Positions 1-10,740 of a DNA stretch of 64,000 nucleotides are shown in pieces. Both the position numbers and the translations under genes were made by a program. The DNA is taken from the NCBI GenBank assembly GCA_023653785.1, contig JAMKCH010049206.1, forward strand, positions 1 to 64,000, given 5' to 3'. Source of the stretch: Ophioderma brevispina (lineage: Eukaryota > Echinodermata > Ophiuroidea > Amphilepidida > Ophiodermatidae). Numbering within the stretch: position 1 is the stretch's first letter; every line of letters starts with the position of its first letter. The notes beneath the pieces were generated by a model. That model saw nothing but the letters and a program-made list of their open reading frames with translations. It did not search any database and was not told the DNA's origin.

Positions 1-450
1 GTCGTAGAGATAAACCAGAAAACACACCTGAGAATCTGAACTGGTACAACCTAATCGAATTCCCAGTCTTACCAGTGCCTAAGACAGAGCCAACCATTAT
101 TCTGAAGAAGGCCAATTACTGAATATTCCTGATGGATGAGGAACATAAAAAATAGTGTTCCCCCTCCAGAGATCACCAACGTTCTACCAAAAAAAGGCCG
201 TGATCATAATAGAGCTGGCGGTCCCTATGAAGAAGAACCTATCCAATACATATATGCAAGAAAGAATTTACAAATACTAAGATCTAGTGGCTGACTTTGA
301 AAACACAGAATGAGGCTCTAACATACGCCGTTCCAATAGAAGGAAGCAGAGGTTCTTCAATAACTCTATAGCCGATACAACAGCCAAAATTGCATTCAGA
401 GCGAGCTATGTCATCTTGCTCAGCAGAAGCTCAAACATTCAGAGAAGATG
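1..450 (+). pseudogene. LINE remnant with restriction-like endonuclease (REL-endo) motif
   Basis: Three-frame translation gives scattered coding pieces. From about 202 one frame reads VIIIELAVPMKKN, followed by KY, a stop codon, and DLVADFEN. After a frame change near 310 it continues AVPIEGSRGSS. The series ELxVP...N...KY.DLVxD...PxExGSRG is the pattern of the C-terminal restriction-like endonuclease of R2-superfamily LINEs, which nicks target DNA before reverse transcription. The same motif occurs in the minus-strand LINE at 52.5-56.4 kb, but the two differ enough to be separate families. Stops and frameshifts show it is dead, and the window edge cuts off its 5' part. The stretch to about 640 may be the degraded C terminus. 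The family assignment rests on this motif only. Confidence 0.5.
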
Positions 451-649
451 AGCTACAAGCAACTTCGGAAATATGCTGTGAGGGAAGTGGAATGGTTTGA
501 GCGCACACCAAACCAGGTTTAACCCCTCAAAGTCTGGTCCAAGGCCACAGACCTCAGAACACCACTAATCTAGATCAAAGAGATTAGTTGATGTTTTCCT
601 TACTAATTAAGTCACCTACAGAGGGAGATATATCATGCTTATCTAAAAC

Positions 650-1678
650 GGATAAAAGTAGGCTCCGAAGGTGACAGCGCCGGTGTTCTACTAATAATTA
701 TCCTCCTGAAATCACCATCAGACAGAAAATATAGATAGCTTGAAATCTAACTCGTTGCACCTTTAATAAAAGATAACACTAGTGTAACTGTTTGGTCACC
801 TAAGTGTTTAGCACTACCAACGTTCTTGTGTGTTTGTTAATTTAAATATAACTTTGCATATTTTTCTTTACGTTACTGGCTGGACCCCCCCCCCCCCCAA
901 AACCCCCCCCCCCCCCCCCCACACACACACTTTAAGTCGAAAACAATGATAAGCGCAAATCGTGCGCAAAGCAAATCCACATTGAAAGGTCGTGCCTCCC
1001 GGTTTTTGATTGAACGATGCAAACAAGCTGATAATACCAAAACTACGAAATTACTTTCTACCTGAAGACTTTGGAAGCATTCTTTTAAGCTCCAATCAAT
1101 TACTTGGTTTAAGAACTCGCAGAATTTTTCACATTTCGTAGGTTTTGCTGCTGCCAAAAAGAACATAATTAAAATAATAATAAATTTTGTATTATGTTCA
1201 ATCGAGTTTGTTTTATCAAACACATTGTGGATAAAATTTGACTATGTGTTTAAAGAGTGTTGATGGCGATATCTTGAAATAATAAAAAATATTTTAACGA
1301 CAGATATGCCGAAGATGGATCTTACTTGAGGAGTGAAAATTCATTATGGTTTTTTAAAATCATTGCGAACACAATTTTTTTGAAATATTAAGATGGACAA
1401 AATTTATCTCTGAACCATCGATGTATTTTAAGTAAAGCTGAAGTCAAAATTGTCAATTATCAGTTTAAATCAGCTTAAATAAGAATAACACTAAAACATG
1501 TACAGTAAATTATTAATAAAGGAAAAGAAACCCCGAGAGACTTAAAATAAAAAGCATGGTCCTTATAATTTGCTAAACTTAAAGGAGAACCGTACAACGA
1601 TAAGATATTTACAATATTACTCATAAAAATATTTATTGACTACATATCGAGTGTTTCATCGAAAAACGGAAATTCATA
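650..1678. other. Unassigned stretch with a C14-A4-C18-(AC)5 tract
   Basis: No gene or known repeat recognised. A cytosine tract (C14 at 885-898, A4, C18 at 903-920) is followed by (AC)5 at 921-930. The ORF on the other strand across this tract encodes a glycine run from the homopolymer and is not a credible gene. Confidence 0.5.
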
Positions 1679-2501
1679 TTAACCTCGTCTACCTGAGCCA
1701 TTTTTTTTGTAACAAAACTCCACGAAGGGGTGGTTTCCAACCCCTGTGATTTTCGTTACTGAACACCCGATCCTTGTAAATTGGTTACCAAAGGAAGACT
1801 TAGAGTTGTTTCTTCTTTCCATTGGTACCAAAATAAGTACTAACATCCCCATTATGACGTCACATGACGGCATCATATGGTGAGGAAAGTACGAAAATAC
1901 GGAACAAAAAAAAGGTCCAGAAAATTGATATTCGCAAATTTTAGCGGACTCAACACCGTATTATAGACTCTAAAAATGCTGTAATTATATTTAAGAACTA
2001 GTCAATTCCCATCAAGTTTGTTTAGAGTCAAAAACGGCGAATGAAAATCTGATTTTCCTAACTTTTTGGCGAAAAAATTGAATTTTTCCACGTGTCTCTT
2101 CTATGGAAATGGCAGTTTTGCTGACATGCAAACTTTATGACGTCAATTGTGAAGTTCGTAATGTAGGAATGTTGGTACTGAATTTGGTATCAATAGGCAA
2201 AGAAGAGGACCATAGCCATCTCTTGGTACCCAAATCAAGTGTCTGTGATGTTTCCGTGTGCTGGTTAGGCATGTTGGTACGTCTCTTCGAAGGGGGGGTG
2301 GTTACACCCCCCTATCCATCACTTGATCACCCTGTATCTTCAACCTATACCCCGGTGGATGTTGTTTTGGATTAAACGGGAGCGGACATGCAAATTGACA
2401 CATTGACATTATATAAATAATTTGGCGCCAAAAAGGGGGTGTTAGCAAGCCGGGGAAAAAACCTTGAGGGGCGCCCCCCCTCGGTAGACGGAGGGTTTTA
2501 A
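1679..2501. mobile_element. TTAA-flanked MITE, copy 1 (CCTCGTCT family)
   Basis: TTAA at 1679-1682 is followed by CCTCGTCTACC. The other end reads GGTAGACGGAGGG and is followed by TTAA at 2498-2501. TTAA target duplications with termini of the CCCT type are the signature of piggyBac-superfamily elements. At about 815 bp with no transposase, this is a non-autonomous copy. GC-rich inverted blocks sit just inside both ends. The interior carries a GGTACCAAAATAAGTAC stretch and TGACGTCA palindromes near 1854 and 2138, which recur in the copies at 9.8, 11.6 and 62.3 kb. The short ORFs inside are not conserved between copies. Confidence 0.65.
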
Positions 2502-3359
2502 CCATATAACAATGAATTAAAGTCATCTAGTCTGACCATGCGCTATTTAAAATTCGCGCTATTGTGTAACGTGTTATGCGATACGGTCGGCACGTTTGCG
2601 TCATACATGCCATAAGAAATGCACATTGATGAAAGCGTCATCACGTGAGAAAATGTATGACGATACTGTGCCGTCAGTACGCTTAACACATTATACATAT
2701 CTCATATACACTGGCGGAATTTCAAATAGCGCATGGTCAGACAAAAAACGTTTTAATTCATTTGTATGGTTAATTTATAGTTACGTTTTTCCACGAAAAC
2801 CACTCGATTATGTGTTCAAATAATTATTTTTATAGCGTATCTTGTATAAGTTATTCTTAGCACGGTTCTCCTTTAAGTTACACTACGGGCTTATAAATGC
2901 AGCAAAACAGGACATTGTGTCTACAACTTTAAATTTGATTTGCCATTGATGATCAGCACAAATCAAAATTTTGACTTATGTCATTTTGTAAAATCTCTAT
3001 GTGCACTTAAAAAAGCACGCTTAATCAGAAAGGGAGACATAACAAAGATCATCAGGATGTAGAGATCTTAACTCATTAACCCATCACTACCTAGCTAGTG
3101 TGGGGTGTGTTTCATTACGCAAACCGTGAAGCAAACATCAAAGCGGTCTGAACATCATGGAGCACTGCACTACCCTGTCTAGCTAGGAGTTACTTTGAAC
3201 CGCACTATCTCTTATAAGACCCACATTGGGATGAGGGAGAACAGTATGTTCATAGGGTGGACTGTAGTGAAAAACAGATCTTATGTGAGTTGTGCAAATT
3301 CGAATAAACTGGTGACTTTTGGTACACAAGTACTTTTATACAATTGATAATAAAAAAAA
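2502..3359. other. Unassigned AT-rich stretch
   Basis: No exon, TIR pair or repeat shared with the rest of the window was recognised here. Confidence 0.4.
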
Positions 3360-4160
3360 ATTGATGAAGCACTTGCCACACCCCTTTCAGGCCCCCTGGA
3401 TTGGTTTCAAGGTCTTACACAGGGGTGATTAAAATTTTTTAAAATGTTCGATTGTGTGTGAAAAACACACCATGATGTCTGCTGGTTACAAAGGATCCAA
3501 AAAGGTTATAGGTTATACTACCGGGACTTTAGTTTCAGAAAATTATGGGAGATAAAAAAACTGTTAAAAATGTAAAAAAAGCAATTTTGGTTTGTACAGG
3601 GGTCAACAATTAAAAGTTGCTCCAATTTTTTGTCTGTAAATGTGCGTTGATTTTTTGTTGTTTTTTAAAGTGTTGTTGAGCTCATAGAATGAAATATAGG
3701 AATAGTTTTGACTATCTGACGTGTCTGGTTATTAACCAAAGCGGAATACAGGTCAAACAGCTATTGGCGGCAGCTATTGGATTCTAGACCCCGTGGGACC
3801 CTATTTTGTTGGATAACGTGAAACCTAAGCTACAGATAAGGCAAACTATTCCGTAAGGAAACAAGTTGACCACCACATATTAACTGAATCAGCAAACTTT
3901 AACTTTTGTCCCATGTACACATCAAAATTGCTTTTTCAACTATGTTTTACCGTTTTTTTTTTTTTACACCATAACTCAGGACACTATAAGCCATAGGATA
4001 GTTGTCAAATATACCTTTTTGGAATCCTTGTGACCAGACATACACCATGGGGTGCTTTTTTTTAACACATTCAGAACATTTTAAATTTTGACCCCTGTAT
4101 AACCATGTTTGAAACCCAAGCTGGGGGTCATTAAGGGGGGTTGGCACGTGTTCCATCAAT
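3360..4160. mobile_element. Foldback element, about 200-bp diverged inverted arms
   Basis: The left arm (about 3360-3570) and the reverse complement of the right arm (about 3940-4160) align. Both contain, in order, an ACAGGGGT block, a TTTAAAATGTTC block, a purine-rich run, CACCATG, GATCCAAAAAGG or its variant, and a terminal A-rich run. A spacer of about 370 bp separates them. There is no transposase ORF. The ORF read on the minus strand across the right arm is a by-product of the repeat. This resembles TIR-rich non-autonomous DNA transposons. Ends and target duplication could not be fixed. Confidence 0.5.
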
Positions 4161-4477
4161 TTATGGATATCAATGCCAAAGTACTTGTTTGCAAAAATTC
4201 ACAATGTACGGGAAAGGCACACTCAACACCTTTAACAGTCCCCTGCTCTCACGTCATAACATGCTGAAAAACTTACTGGACAAGATAGGGTGCCCGCCCA
4301 CATTACCATAAGGGTCGATGGCACTGGCCCTGTGTTGTGGTGCTACTCATGGCGAGATACTGTCTTTTATGGAAAAAGATCGCCCATGCCAAACAAGCTT
4401 CCACAGCTTTCTTTAAATGCTTCCTTCCGTCTTATCACAGGATATCTTGGTCCAACACCCTAACAGAGAAACTATAC

Positions 4478-5095
4478 ATCATACACACAATTTTTTTCAA
4501 GTTAAAGTGTGTCATTCGACACATTTGAAGATCATGAATTTGGACACAGTAAAATTATGTTAATCGACACGATGGAAACACGTGTCATAACAGGTTGCAC
4601 GAGGCATTTACGTGTTGTCAAGGTTATCTTGACACAAATAAATAGTTCAAGATCGACTCGTCACGGATGCGCGCAAAGGCGTATGCGATATACCGCGGCA
4701 ACTATGCAATTTGACATATTAGAGGGTTCATAGTCGAAGTAGGTCAATTTGACCTGTTTTGAATGTGTTTTCATTCCGTCTCTGCAGCGGCACACTTGAC
4801 TATAGCAAGGTAACTCATTTGACACACTGAGGGTTTTCACAGTAACGCACATTGGTAGGTCACATACATGGACTCATTTACTTATTTCAAATGATTCGTT
4901 TGTTGGATCAAATGGGTCATGTGACCTACTTAAGTGTGCACAGTGACTTAAAATTTAATGATTTATGAGTCAAGTGACACATTTTAAGTGTGTAAAATGA
5001 CGCATTTTCTGAGTTTGATGTGCCGCTGGAGAGACGGAAATGAAACATTTTTGTGTCAATTGACACGCTTACAATTTTGTGTGTAGCAGGAATAG
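4478..5095. mobile_element. Foldback element rich in TGTCA/TGACA palindromes
   Basis: The outer inverted arms at about 4478-4525 and 5050-5095 share a CACACAATTTT block and a GTGTCAnTYGACAC palindrome. Inner arms at 4771-4795 and 5020-5043 share CCGTCTCTsCAGCGGCAC in opposite orientation. Between them lie many TGTCA or TGACA pentamers, for example near 4508, 4585, 4616, 4631, 4821, 4974 and 5056. No protein is encoded. Confidence 0.55.
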
Positions 5096-5264
5096 CTCCA
5101 CCAAACATCGCCATAGTGAAGCTAGCATGCAAGAACGTTGCTGTCAATATGTAATATCAAGTAATCTATATCCGGGTAGCGAGTTGCTGTTAACCGCCTT
5201 AAATCCAGAACGAGTTTCTTAAGCAAATACAAACCCCTGAAACAGTCTCTAAGGAGTTTAACCC

Positions 5265-5630
5265 TTAAGTATTCGGGGGGGGGGGGGGGTGCGGATATGC
5301 CAGAAGTGGACTTTTTTGTCTAGAAACAATTTTTCGGCTCGCTACCTCGCAGGTTGCCCCAATTTTTTTACGTCGCATCCAACAGTGAAGGGGGGGGGGG
5401 GGGTGTGGAAGGCACTGTACATCATCGCCGTTAACAAAACAGTAAAAACAGTATAATATTAGTAGCAATGCGTGTTGAACAGTGTATCCCAAACCCTTAT
5501 AATTTCAGCCGCGAAAAAATTTTAACATCACAAAGCGGACCTTAAACATGGCAAAGCGGACCTTCAACATGATAAAAGCGGACCTTTGTCATTTTTGGGG
5601 CACCCCCCCCCCCGGCTACGGCCCTGTTCA
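5265..5630. repeat. G-tract region and triple AAAGCGGACCTT repeat
   Basis: Two long G runs lie near 5275-5291 and 5391-5403. AAAGCGGACCTT occurs three times, at 5532-5543, 5553-5564 and 5575-5586, spaced 21-22 bp apart, and a C run follows at about 5606-5616. No gene seen. Confidence 0.6.
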
Positions 5631-6150
5631 TTATATCTACTCTAGAATAACCATTGAAAATAATCATTTGCAAAATTAGCCAAAAGTTTTATTACCATCT
5701 TGTATTTTTCTCAGAAACTTTAAAATCATCTTGGTTTTCCCATATACTTCACAGTTAAGCGACGTCATGAGAAATTAAAATTATGCTATTCAGCATATAA
5801 AATGTTATTGAATTAAGATTATTAATATTATTAATTTGCCTCCTAAGGTATATTCTAAGCAAAAAATCGCAGAATTAATACTGTTAATTTTTTCATTAGT
5901 AAAAAATATCTTGATTTTTCACTTCTGTTGTGCCCAAGGGGGGGGTGTCCTAGGGAACCCAACCTAATTATTCGATGAGGCCGTGGGCGGAATAGTTTTT
6001 TAGGTATCCAAGAGAAGCGTATCATAAATCAGACAATTAGCAAAAAACTCCTTGAAAAAAATGTGATGGTAAACTGGAGAAATCGCCAAAAAAAAAAAAT
6101 GTTGGTACTATGGACCCCACCCCCGGTGGGGGGGGGCACTTTAAGGGTAA
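5630..6150. repeat. Interspersed repeat F, copy 1 (uninterrupted)
   Basis: This block matches 49520-50990 in the same orientation: a block around TCTACTCTAGAATAACC at the start, a TTGCCTCCTAAGGTATAT block near 5837, and a run around AGACAATTAGCAAAAAACTCC near 6032. The second copy contains an extra block of about 960 bp near the position of 5710 here, so this copy serves as the empty-site reference. A GGTCCTAGGG-like palindrome near 5950 recurs at 49293 and 50800. The element class is unknown. Confidence 0.6.
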
Positions 6151-6239
6151 GAGAGTTGCCTTGTGAAAAAAAAAAAGACTTGCCATCAACCAAGTTAAAA
6201 TATATTGTAATTGAACCTTGGTGAGCATCTTCCACCTAG

Positions 6240-8075
6240 AGGTGACTCCTCATGGACTGAATGTCGATGTCTCAACAGATTAGAGAACCGGAATCGGCGA
6301 TCTAAGGTTTTCCTGTAAAAAAGAGGGGCTACATGGAAGCAGATCAGGATTTATTTGTGTTTTGGAACAAGGGAGAAGTAGAGAATCGTCTGTGATGTCC
6401 ACTTCAGTGAGCCAATATTACACCACCAGACACTGTTTCTTTCATAACATCAATTCTCAAATATTCCGATATCATGACTACAGGCCAGCGCAGGCCTTTT
6501 CTAAGGTCGGCCTTGACTATAGCCTCATGAAGTGGAGGTATGTTTGTGTGCAAAAAAGTAACATCTTGCTGGACATGTGTAAACAATCTCCAATGCGATT
6601 TCCTATGTATGTAGGAAACCCACAGAGGAACTGATATTCATCGCCCAAAACATACCAGGAATGGTCCTTGTCATCGAGAGCCACATCGGACAGTAGAAGT
6701 CATATATGTGAAAACAGGCATCGTGTAGAAGGAACCTGAATGTCTGCTGACAACAGCATCGAAATCCTCACCATTGAGCTCAGCTCTGTCATAGCTACAT
6801 CAGTTTACAAAAATCATCAGTAGAATTCAAGCACCCTCCAATTAGTCCAATAATGGATGAATGTGACCCCACACAAATGGCAACAGAAACAATTTTAATC
6901 TGCAATGAAACGAACACGTTGACATACTTTTCAACGCGTTTGATACTTTTCAATTTTGACCCCGTATAAACCTTAGCCCCTTAAAAATAATGTCCCACTC
7001 CTTGATTTTGGTAAGAACTTTTGAAAAATTTTTTAAGGTTGTTTTAAAAGGTATTCTAAATACAATCGTTGAATCTGTTGAATTAGTGTTGGGTTAATGG
7101 CAGCATCATTCTATTTTGACTGGGCTACAATTCCAATCCCGGGAATTCCACCAAACCTCATTTCTTCATGACGATTTCAAACAGCCATAGTATTCCATGG
7201 GGCTACTATTAGGGTTATAAACCAGATCCCATTTAGAAGTTTGGGGAAGAAGGTTTGAAAAGTTTTTCTAAGTTTGAAGGGTGTGAAACAGAATTTTTGG
7301 GTCCAAACCATTGGGAAAATGTGTGGACTTGTAAATAAGGGGTAAATACTACAGAGGTTTAAATTTGAAATCAAGTTCAAAATTTTGGGATTCTGATTAA
7401 ACCTTACTATACAATGAAACCAATAAAGTCGGACGGCTGGCGAAGGAATGGTTAGACAATCAACATCCTAAGTTCTCCTTCACGCCCTAACTGCCCGCCA
7501 TCATTTATAGTGTCAGTGGAAGAGAGGTTTACAACCCTAATCTAGCTATTGTAGCAACAACATCTCTAACCGTATAGCAAGAATGTTCGGGATCCTGTTC
7601 TACTAACTCAACATCGACCAATCGGTCCAAGTCAACTCTACCGTAAGACCAAACAAAGTACCTTTTAAGCTGCGCTTTAACTATAGGAAAGCAGCTGGCA
7701 AGGATTTCAATGATGACTTGGATCCAGAATGTAAAGAGGATCGCTCCAAAACCCCATAACTATGCCAAATTTGACCAACTAGTGAACAAGACTGCCGGGA
7801 AATTCATAACCCAGAGGTGCAGGACAGGGAATACATAATCAGGCCTTTCCAAGGAAATGTGCTAAAGAATATCAAGATATACCAACCATGTTTGAAGCTG
7901 CCCTTTCTCAGCTTAAAAACACAACAGCTAAAGGAGAGGAAGTGTCGAAGAGGAACTCCCAGGAAAAAATCAAAACCGTGCACACCTAAATTGAATCCAC
8001 CAAGATATGACCCAAACAGCAAGAAAGCAGGGTCGTGAAGGACATTTTGTTGAAGGGTGTAAACTGAACTCAAGA
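6240..8075 (+). pseudogene. Decayed non-LTR retrotransposon (APE-type LINE), split by an insertion
   Basis: Frames on the + strand give pieces of a LINE ORF2. IEILTIELSSVIATSVYK (about 6758-6811) is a strand of an apurinic-like endonuclease. After an interruption the frame continues NETNKVGRLAKEWLDNQ and then YNPNLAIVAT. VRPNKVPFKLRFNYRKA (about 7640) and NYAKFDQLVNKTAGKFI (about 7760) belong to the linker that precedes reverse transcriptase in jockey/CR1/I-group LINEs. Stops and frame changes are frequent. Reverse transcriptase itself is absent, so the copy is truncated at the 3' side near the T18 run at 8079. The clade below this group is uncertain. Confidence 0.6.
6912..7411. mobile_element. 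500-bp insertion in the LINE with CAATGAAAC target duplication
   Basis: CAATGAAAC occurs at 6903-6911 and again at 7412-7420, and the similarity extends a few bases further. The LINE reading frame ending in NETN on the left resumes with NETNKVGRL on the right, so the block between them is an insertion. Its right half (about 7200-7390) matches arms of the foldback at 47.4-48.3 kb, starting with TAGGGTTATAA. A 9-bp duplication would fit Mutator-like elements, but clear terminal repeats were not found. The duplication could be up to about 14 bp. Confidence 0.55.
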
Positions 8076-8078
8076 AAG

Positions 8079-8635
8079 TTTTTTTTTTTTTTTTTTCTGG
8101 GCAAAGAAGTTTTTTTCTTGACTGCCAAAAGAGTCTTTCTGTTTTGCATTCCTTGCTGGTCTTCACTCTTGCCCTCATTGATGATAATTTCTATTTCAGC
8201 TCCGTATCTCTTCGGTGCGGTCTTTTGCCTATTCGGACCAGTCTTGAAAAGTGGCATGTCTTACAAGTTAAGAACTGGTTCTTCATCGGATGGGACGCCT
8301 CTTCATCAGAGGGCTCGCTCCACCCTCGTTGTTTCAGGTGTGAGGAATCTCCTTGGAAACGCATCTTCCTCACAGACTTGCTTCCGAATTCTCCATTTCA
8401 GACTCAAATTCTGCGTTTTTAAATGTGGGTCATATGTTCCAGTTCGTGATCGTCGTCAACTGACTATTTCGTCCAACAGGAATGATTTGCAGCATGTACA
8501 ACCTCCATAAATTAAACTTTTTGTACTTTTCTGCCACATCGTGACAATCAAAATGGTGTGATGAGGGATATAGCATTTATGTTGTGTAAAATAGCTATTA
8601 AAATAAGCTAAATATAATAGTTTGAAAAGGATGTA
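8079..8635. other. T18 run and unrecognised stretch
   Basis: A run of 18 T at 8079-8096 is followed by several overlapping ORFs on both strands up to about 8510, none matching a family I recognise. Read on the minus strand, the block ends in the A run and could be an old retrocopy. This is only a possibility. Confidence 0.3.
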
Positions 8636-8639
8636 TTGA

Positions 8640-8785
8640 GGCCTTGCTCATTTTGCTCATTTCACATTGTTAATCGGATCATTTCCATTGCTCATTACGT
8701 CATTTGGTCATTTCTCATGATCATTACGACTCTTTGCTCATTTCACACGCTCATTCGGCTATTTTTGCTCACTGCGATGTCACAA
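8640..8785. repeat. Degenerate GCTCATTT minisatellite
   Basis: GCTCATTT, or close variants such as GGTCATTT and GATCATT, recurs at short irregular intervals across this stretch. It explains the + strand ORF there. Confidence 0.55.
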
Positions 8786-8984
8786 AAGGGTAGGCCTACT
8801 GTTCCGCAGGGTCGAGGCAACTGTGCTGTGACTGGGATGGATCATCTATCTTACATCCATTGCAGTATGACTGAATGGTAGTTCTGAATGCAAACTATAA
8901 TCGGTCTGTGTACAAATATCTCAGCGGGTTTCTAACATCTTCAACAATTATGGCCTTTTCAAACTTCTCCACCTCGTCAGTATG

Positions 8985-9603
8985 TCGCCAATAACATACT
9001 CTTAGACAGGTCCCAGCCAAGGAAAAACTGCCATTTTTTCCAGTCAAGGTTTTGTAAGTGATTTTGTCTTCTTGAACCCATACTCTTTGAAATAAGCTTG
9101 GGGGCCACCCAGAATTTTACCCCAAATTCAAGATGGCCACCAAAATCCAAAATGGCTGCCAAAAGTTTTTCCTGTCAAAGGTTTTTCAGTAATTCTGTCA
9201 TTCTGAACATTCCCCCATTCAAATTGACCCTAGAGCCACTCCGAATATCGCCCCAAATCCAATATGGCTGCCAAAAATTAAAATGGCTGCCAAAATGACC
9301 TTAATTATACTTATACCGCGTCTTGGCTCTTCCTGTCAAAGTTTTTACAGCAGTTGCGCCATCTTAAACATAAAGCTATTGAAATTAGGTTAGAGGCTAC
9401 CAAGGATTCGGTCTCAAATCCAAAATGGCCTCCAAAATGGCCGCCAAAATCACCTTATTTATATTCAAGATACCTGAGTTCTTCATGTTAACGTTTTCTC
9501 CGTGGTTCTCAGTGGTTCCCTCATTCCAAACACATGTCCTTTTAAATTAACTTGCACGGTACTCAGGATTTGGCTGCAAATGCAAGATGGCCACTTAAAT
9601 CCA
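8985..9603. repeat. Tandem repeat of about 150 bp with ATGGC-rich cores
   Basis: About four units each contain a CCTGTCAAAG-like block, a stretch ending in a CCAAATCC-like core, and one or two copies of AAnATGGCnGCC. The word AAnATGGC occurs about eight times between 9130 and 9610. An inverted copy of the first part (8985-9300) closes the mosaic at 17665-17965, and inverted copies of the later part lie at 14160-14480 and 16745-17090. No coding. Confidence 0.65.
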
Positions 9604-9822
9604 AAATGGCTGCCAAATTACCTCAAATTCCCATTCTCTTTTCCTCATGAATTAACTTTTTGTGTGTCATTATAAGGTTTACATGGTACTGGATACCGAT
9701 TTTGTGGGATAGAATACTCACCTGATCCTTATTACATGCAAATATGACAATATTGTCAGTGTTTAGTTTGGGCATCCTAAGTTGTTCGGCTTGCCAACAA
9801 ACTGGATGATGGGAACACATAA

Positions 9823-10433
9823 TTAACTCTCGTCTTTACTTTTTTTTTTATCACAGATTACCAAGGGGGGTTACCACCCCCTCGAGAACTCATTAAAAAG
9901 CACCCGATGCTTATGATTTTGGTACCAGTGGATAGGTATAGTCTTCCTCTTTCCATTGATACCAAAACAAGTACCGACATACCTAGTATGGCGTCACAAT
10001 GACGTCATAAAATCCGCGAGTCCGTGAATTGACCTTTTCCATAGAAAATAAGCGAAAGAGCTAATTTTGGGCTTAAAAAGGTAGGAATATCAGATTTTAA
10101 TGCAGTTTTCGGCTCTAAATGATGGCAAATGACCAGTTTTGCATAAACAGAGTTTTAGAGCCATACTATGCATAATATTTTCAAAAATGTCCCATAAAAT
10201 ATTCTTGTGTGGCAACCATCTCCCCCACCCCTTATCTTCGACTTTGACGGAATACCCTAACCCCGGTGAAGGTGGTACCTTCACATTTTTTTTCGCTATA
10301 ATGACCAGAAAGGATGCAAGAATTATTACCTAGAAGCTTTTTACACAAGCCTTTGGTATTTTAGCGCACCAGAGCAAAGTTCACTGGGGGAAGGAAGGGG
10401 GAACCATCCTCCCCTTGGTAAGACGAGGGTTAA
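9823..10433. mobile_element. TTAA-flanked MITE, copy 2 (CTCGTCTTAC subfamily)
   Basis: TTAA at 9823-9826 precedes CTCTCGTCTTTAC. The right end GTAAGACGAGGG is followed by TTAA at 10430-10433. The length between the duplications is 603 bp. Inner GC-rich inverted blocks (GGGGGGTTACCACCCCC near 9866), a TTGGTACCAG block and a TGACGTCA site near 9998 align with the 1.7-kb and 62.3-kb copies, so all belong to one piggyBac-like family with at least two subfamilies. No transposase inside. Confidence 0.72.
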
Positions 10434-10439
10434 GCTGAA

Positions 10440-10740
10440 ATTCTAAAAGTTCATTCGCTTGAGTCCAAATCACTGTCTGTCTGCGAATCGGATGAATGGA
10501 CTATCATGCTATTGACAGGCGAGGTAGACCACTGTTCTTGAGCAAGGTCGCTTTCACTTTCAGTAATACCATCCTCTCCTAGGCTGTTGACCTCTTTCTC
10601 GATCTGGATGGGTGCACCCTTCTCTTCTTATTTGAAGGCTGGGCTATGTCCCTTGGAAGCTGGGCCTTTGTCATTGATTCTTCAGTATCAGCATCATAAT
10701 TGACTTTACCTTTATGATCAGAAATATGACCCGTCATATC
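10440..10740 (-). pseudogene. Coding-like remnant, Ser/Asp/Glu-rich C terminus (repeated in units A, B and C)
   Basis: On the minus strand one frame reads YDADTEESMTKAQLPRDIAQ followed by a basic patch (NKKRRVHPSRSRKRS). After a one-base frame change it continues EKEVNSLGEDGITESES and ends SSDSQTDSDLDSSE and a stop. The composition (basic patch, then acidic serine-rich tail) looks like real protein, not chance. The stop lies about 20 bases before the TTAA of the adjacent MITE. Matching blocks lie at about 12240-12530 and 15400-15710. The family was not recognised, and no upstream exon was confirmed. Confidence 0.35.

Noticed and set aside
8007..8510. 167-codon ORF
   Set aside because: It starts across a T18 run, overlaps open frames on the other strand, and has no family pattern.
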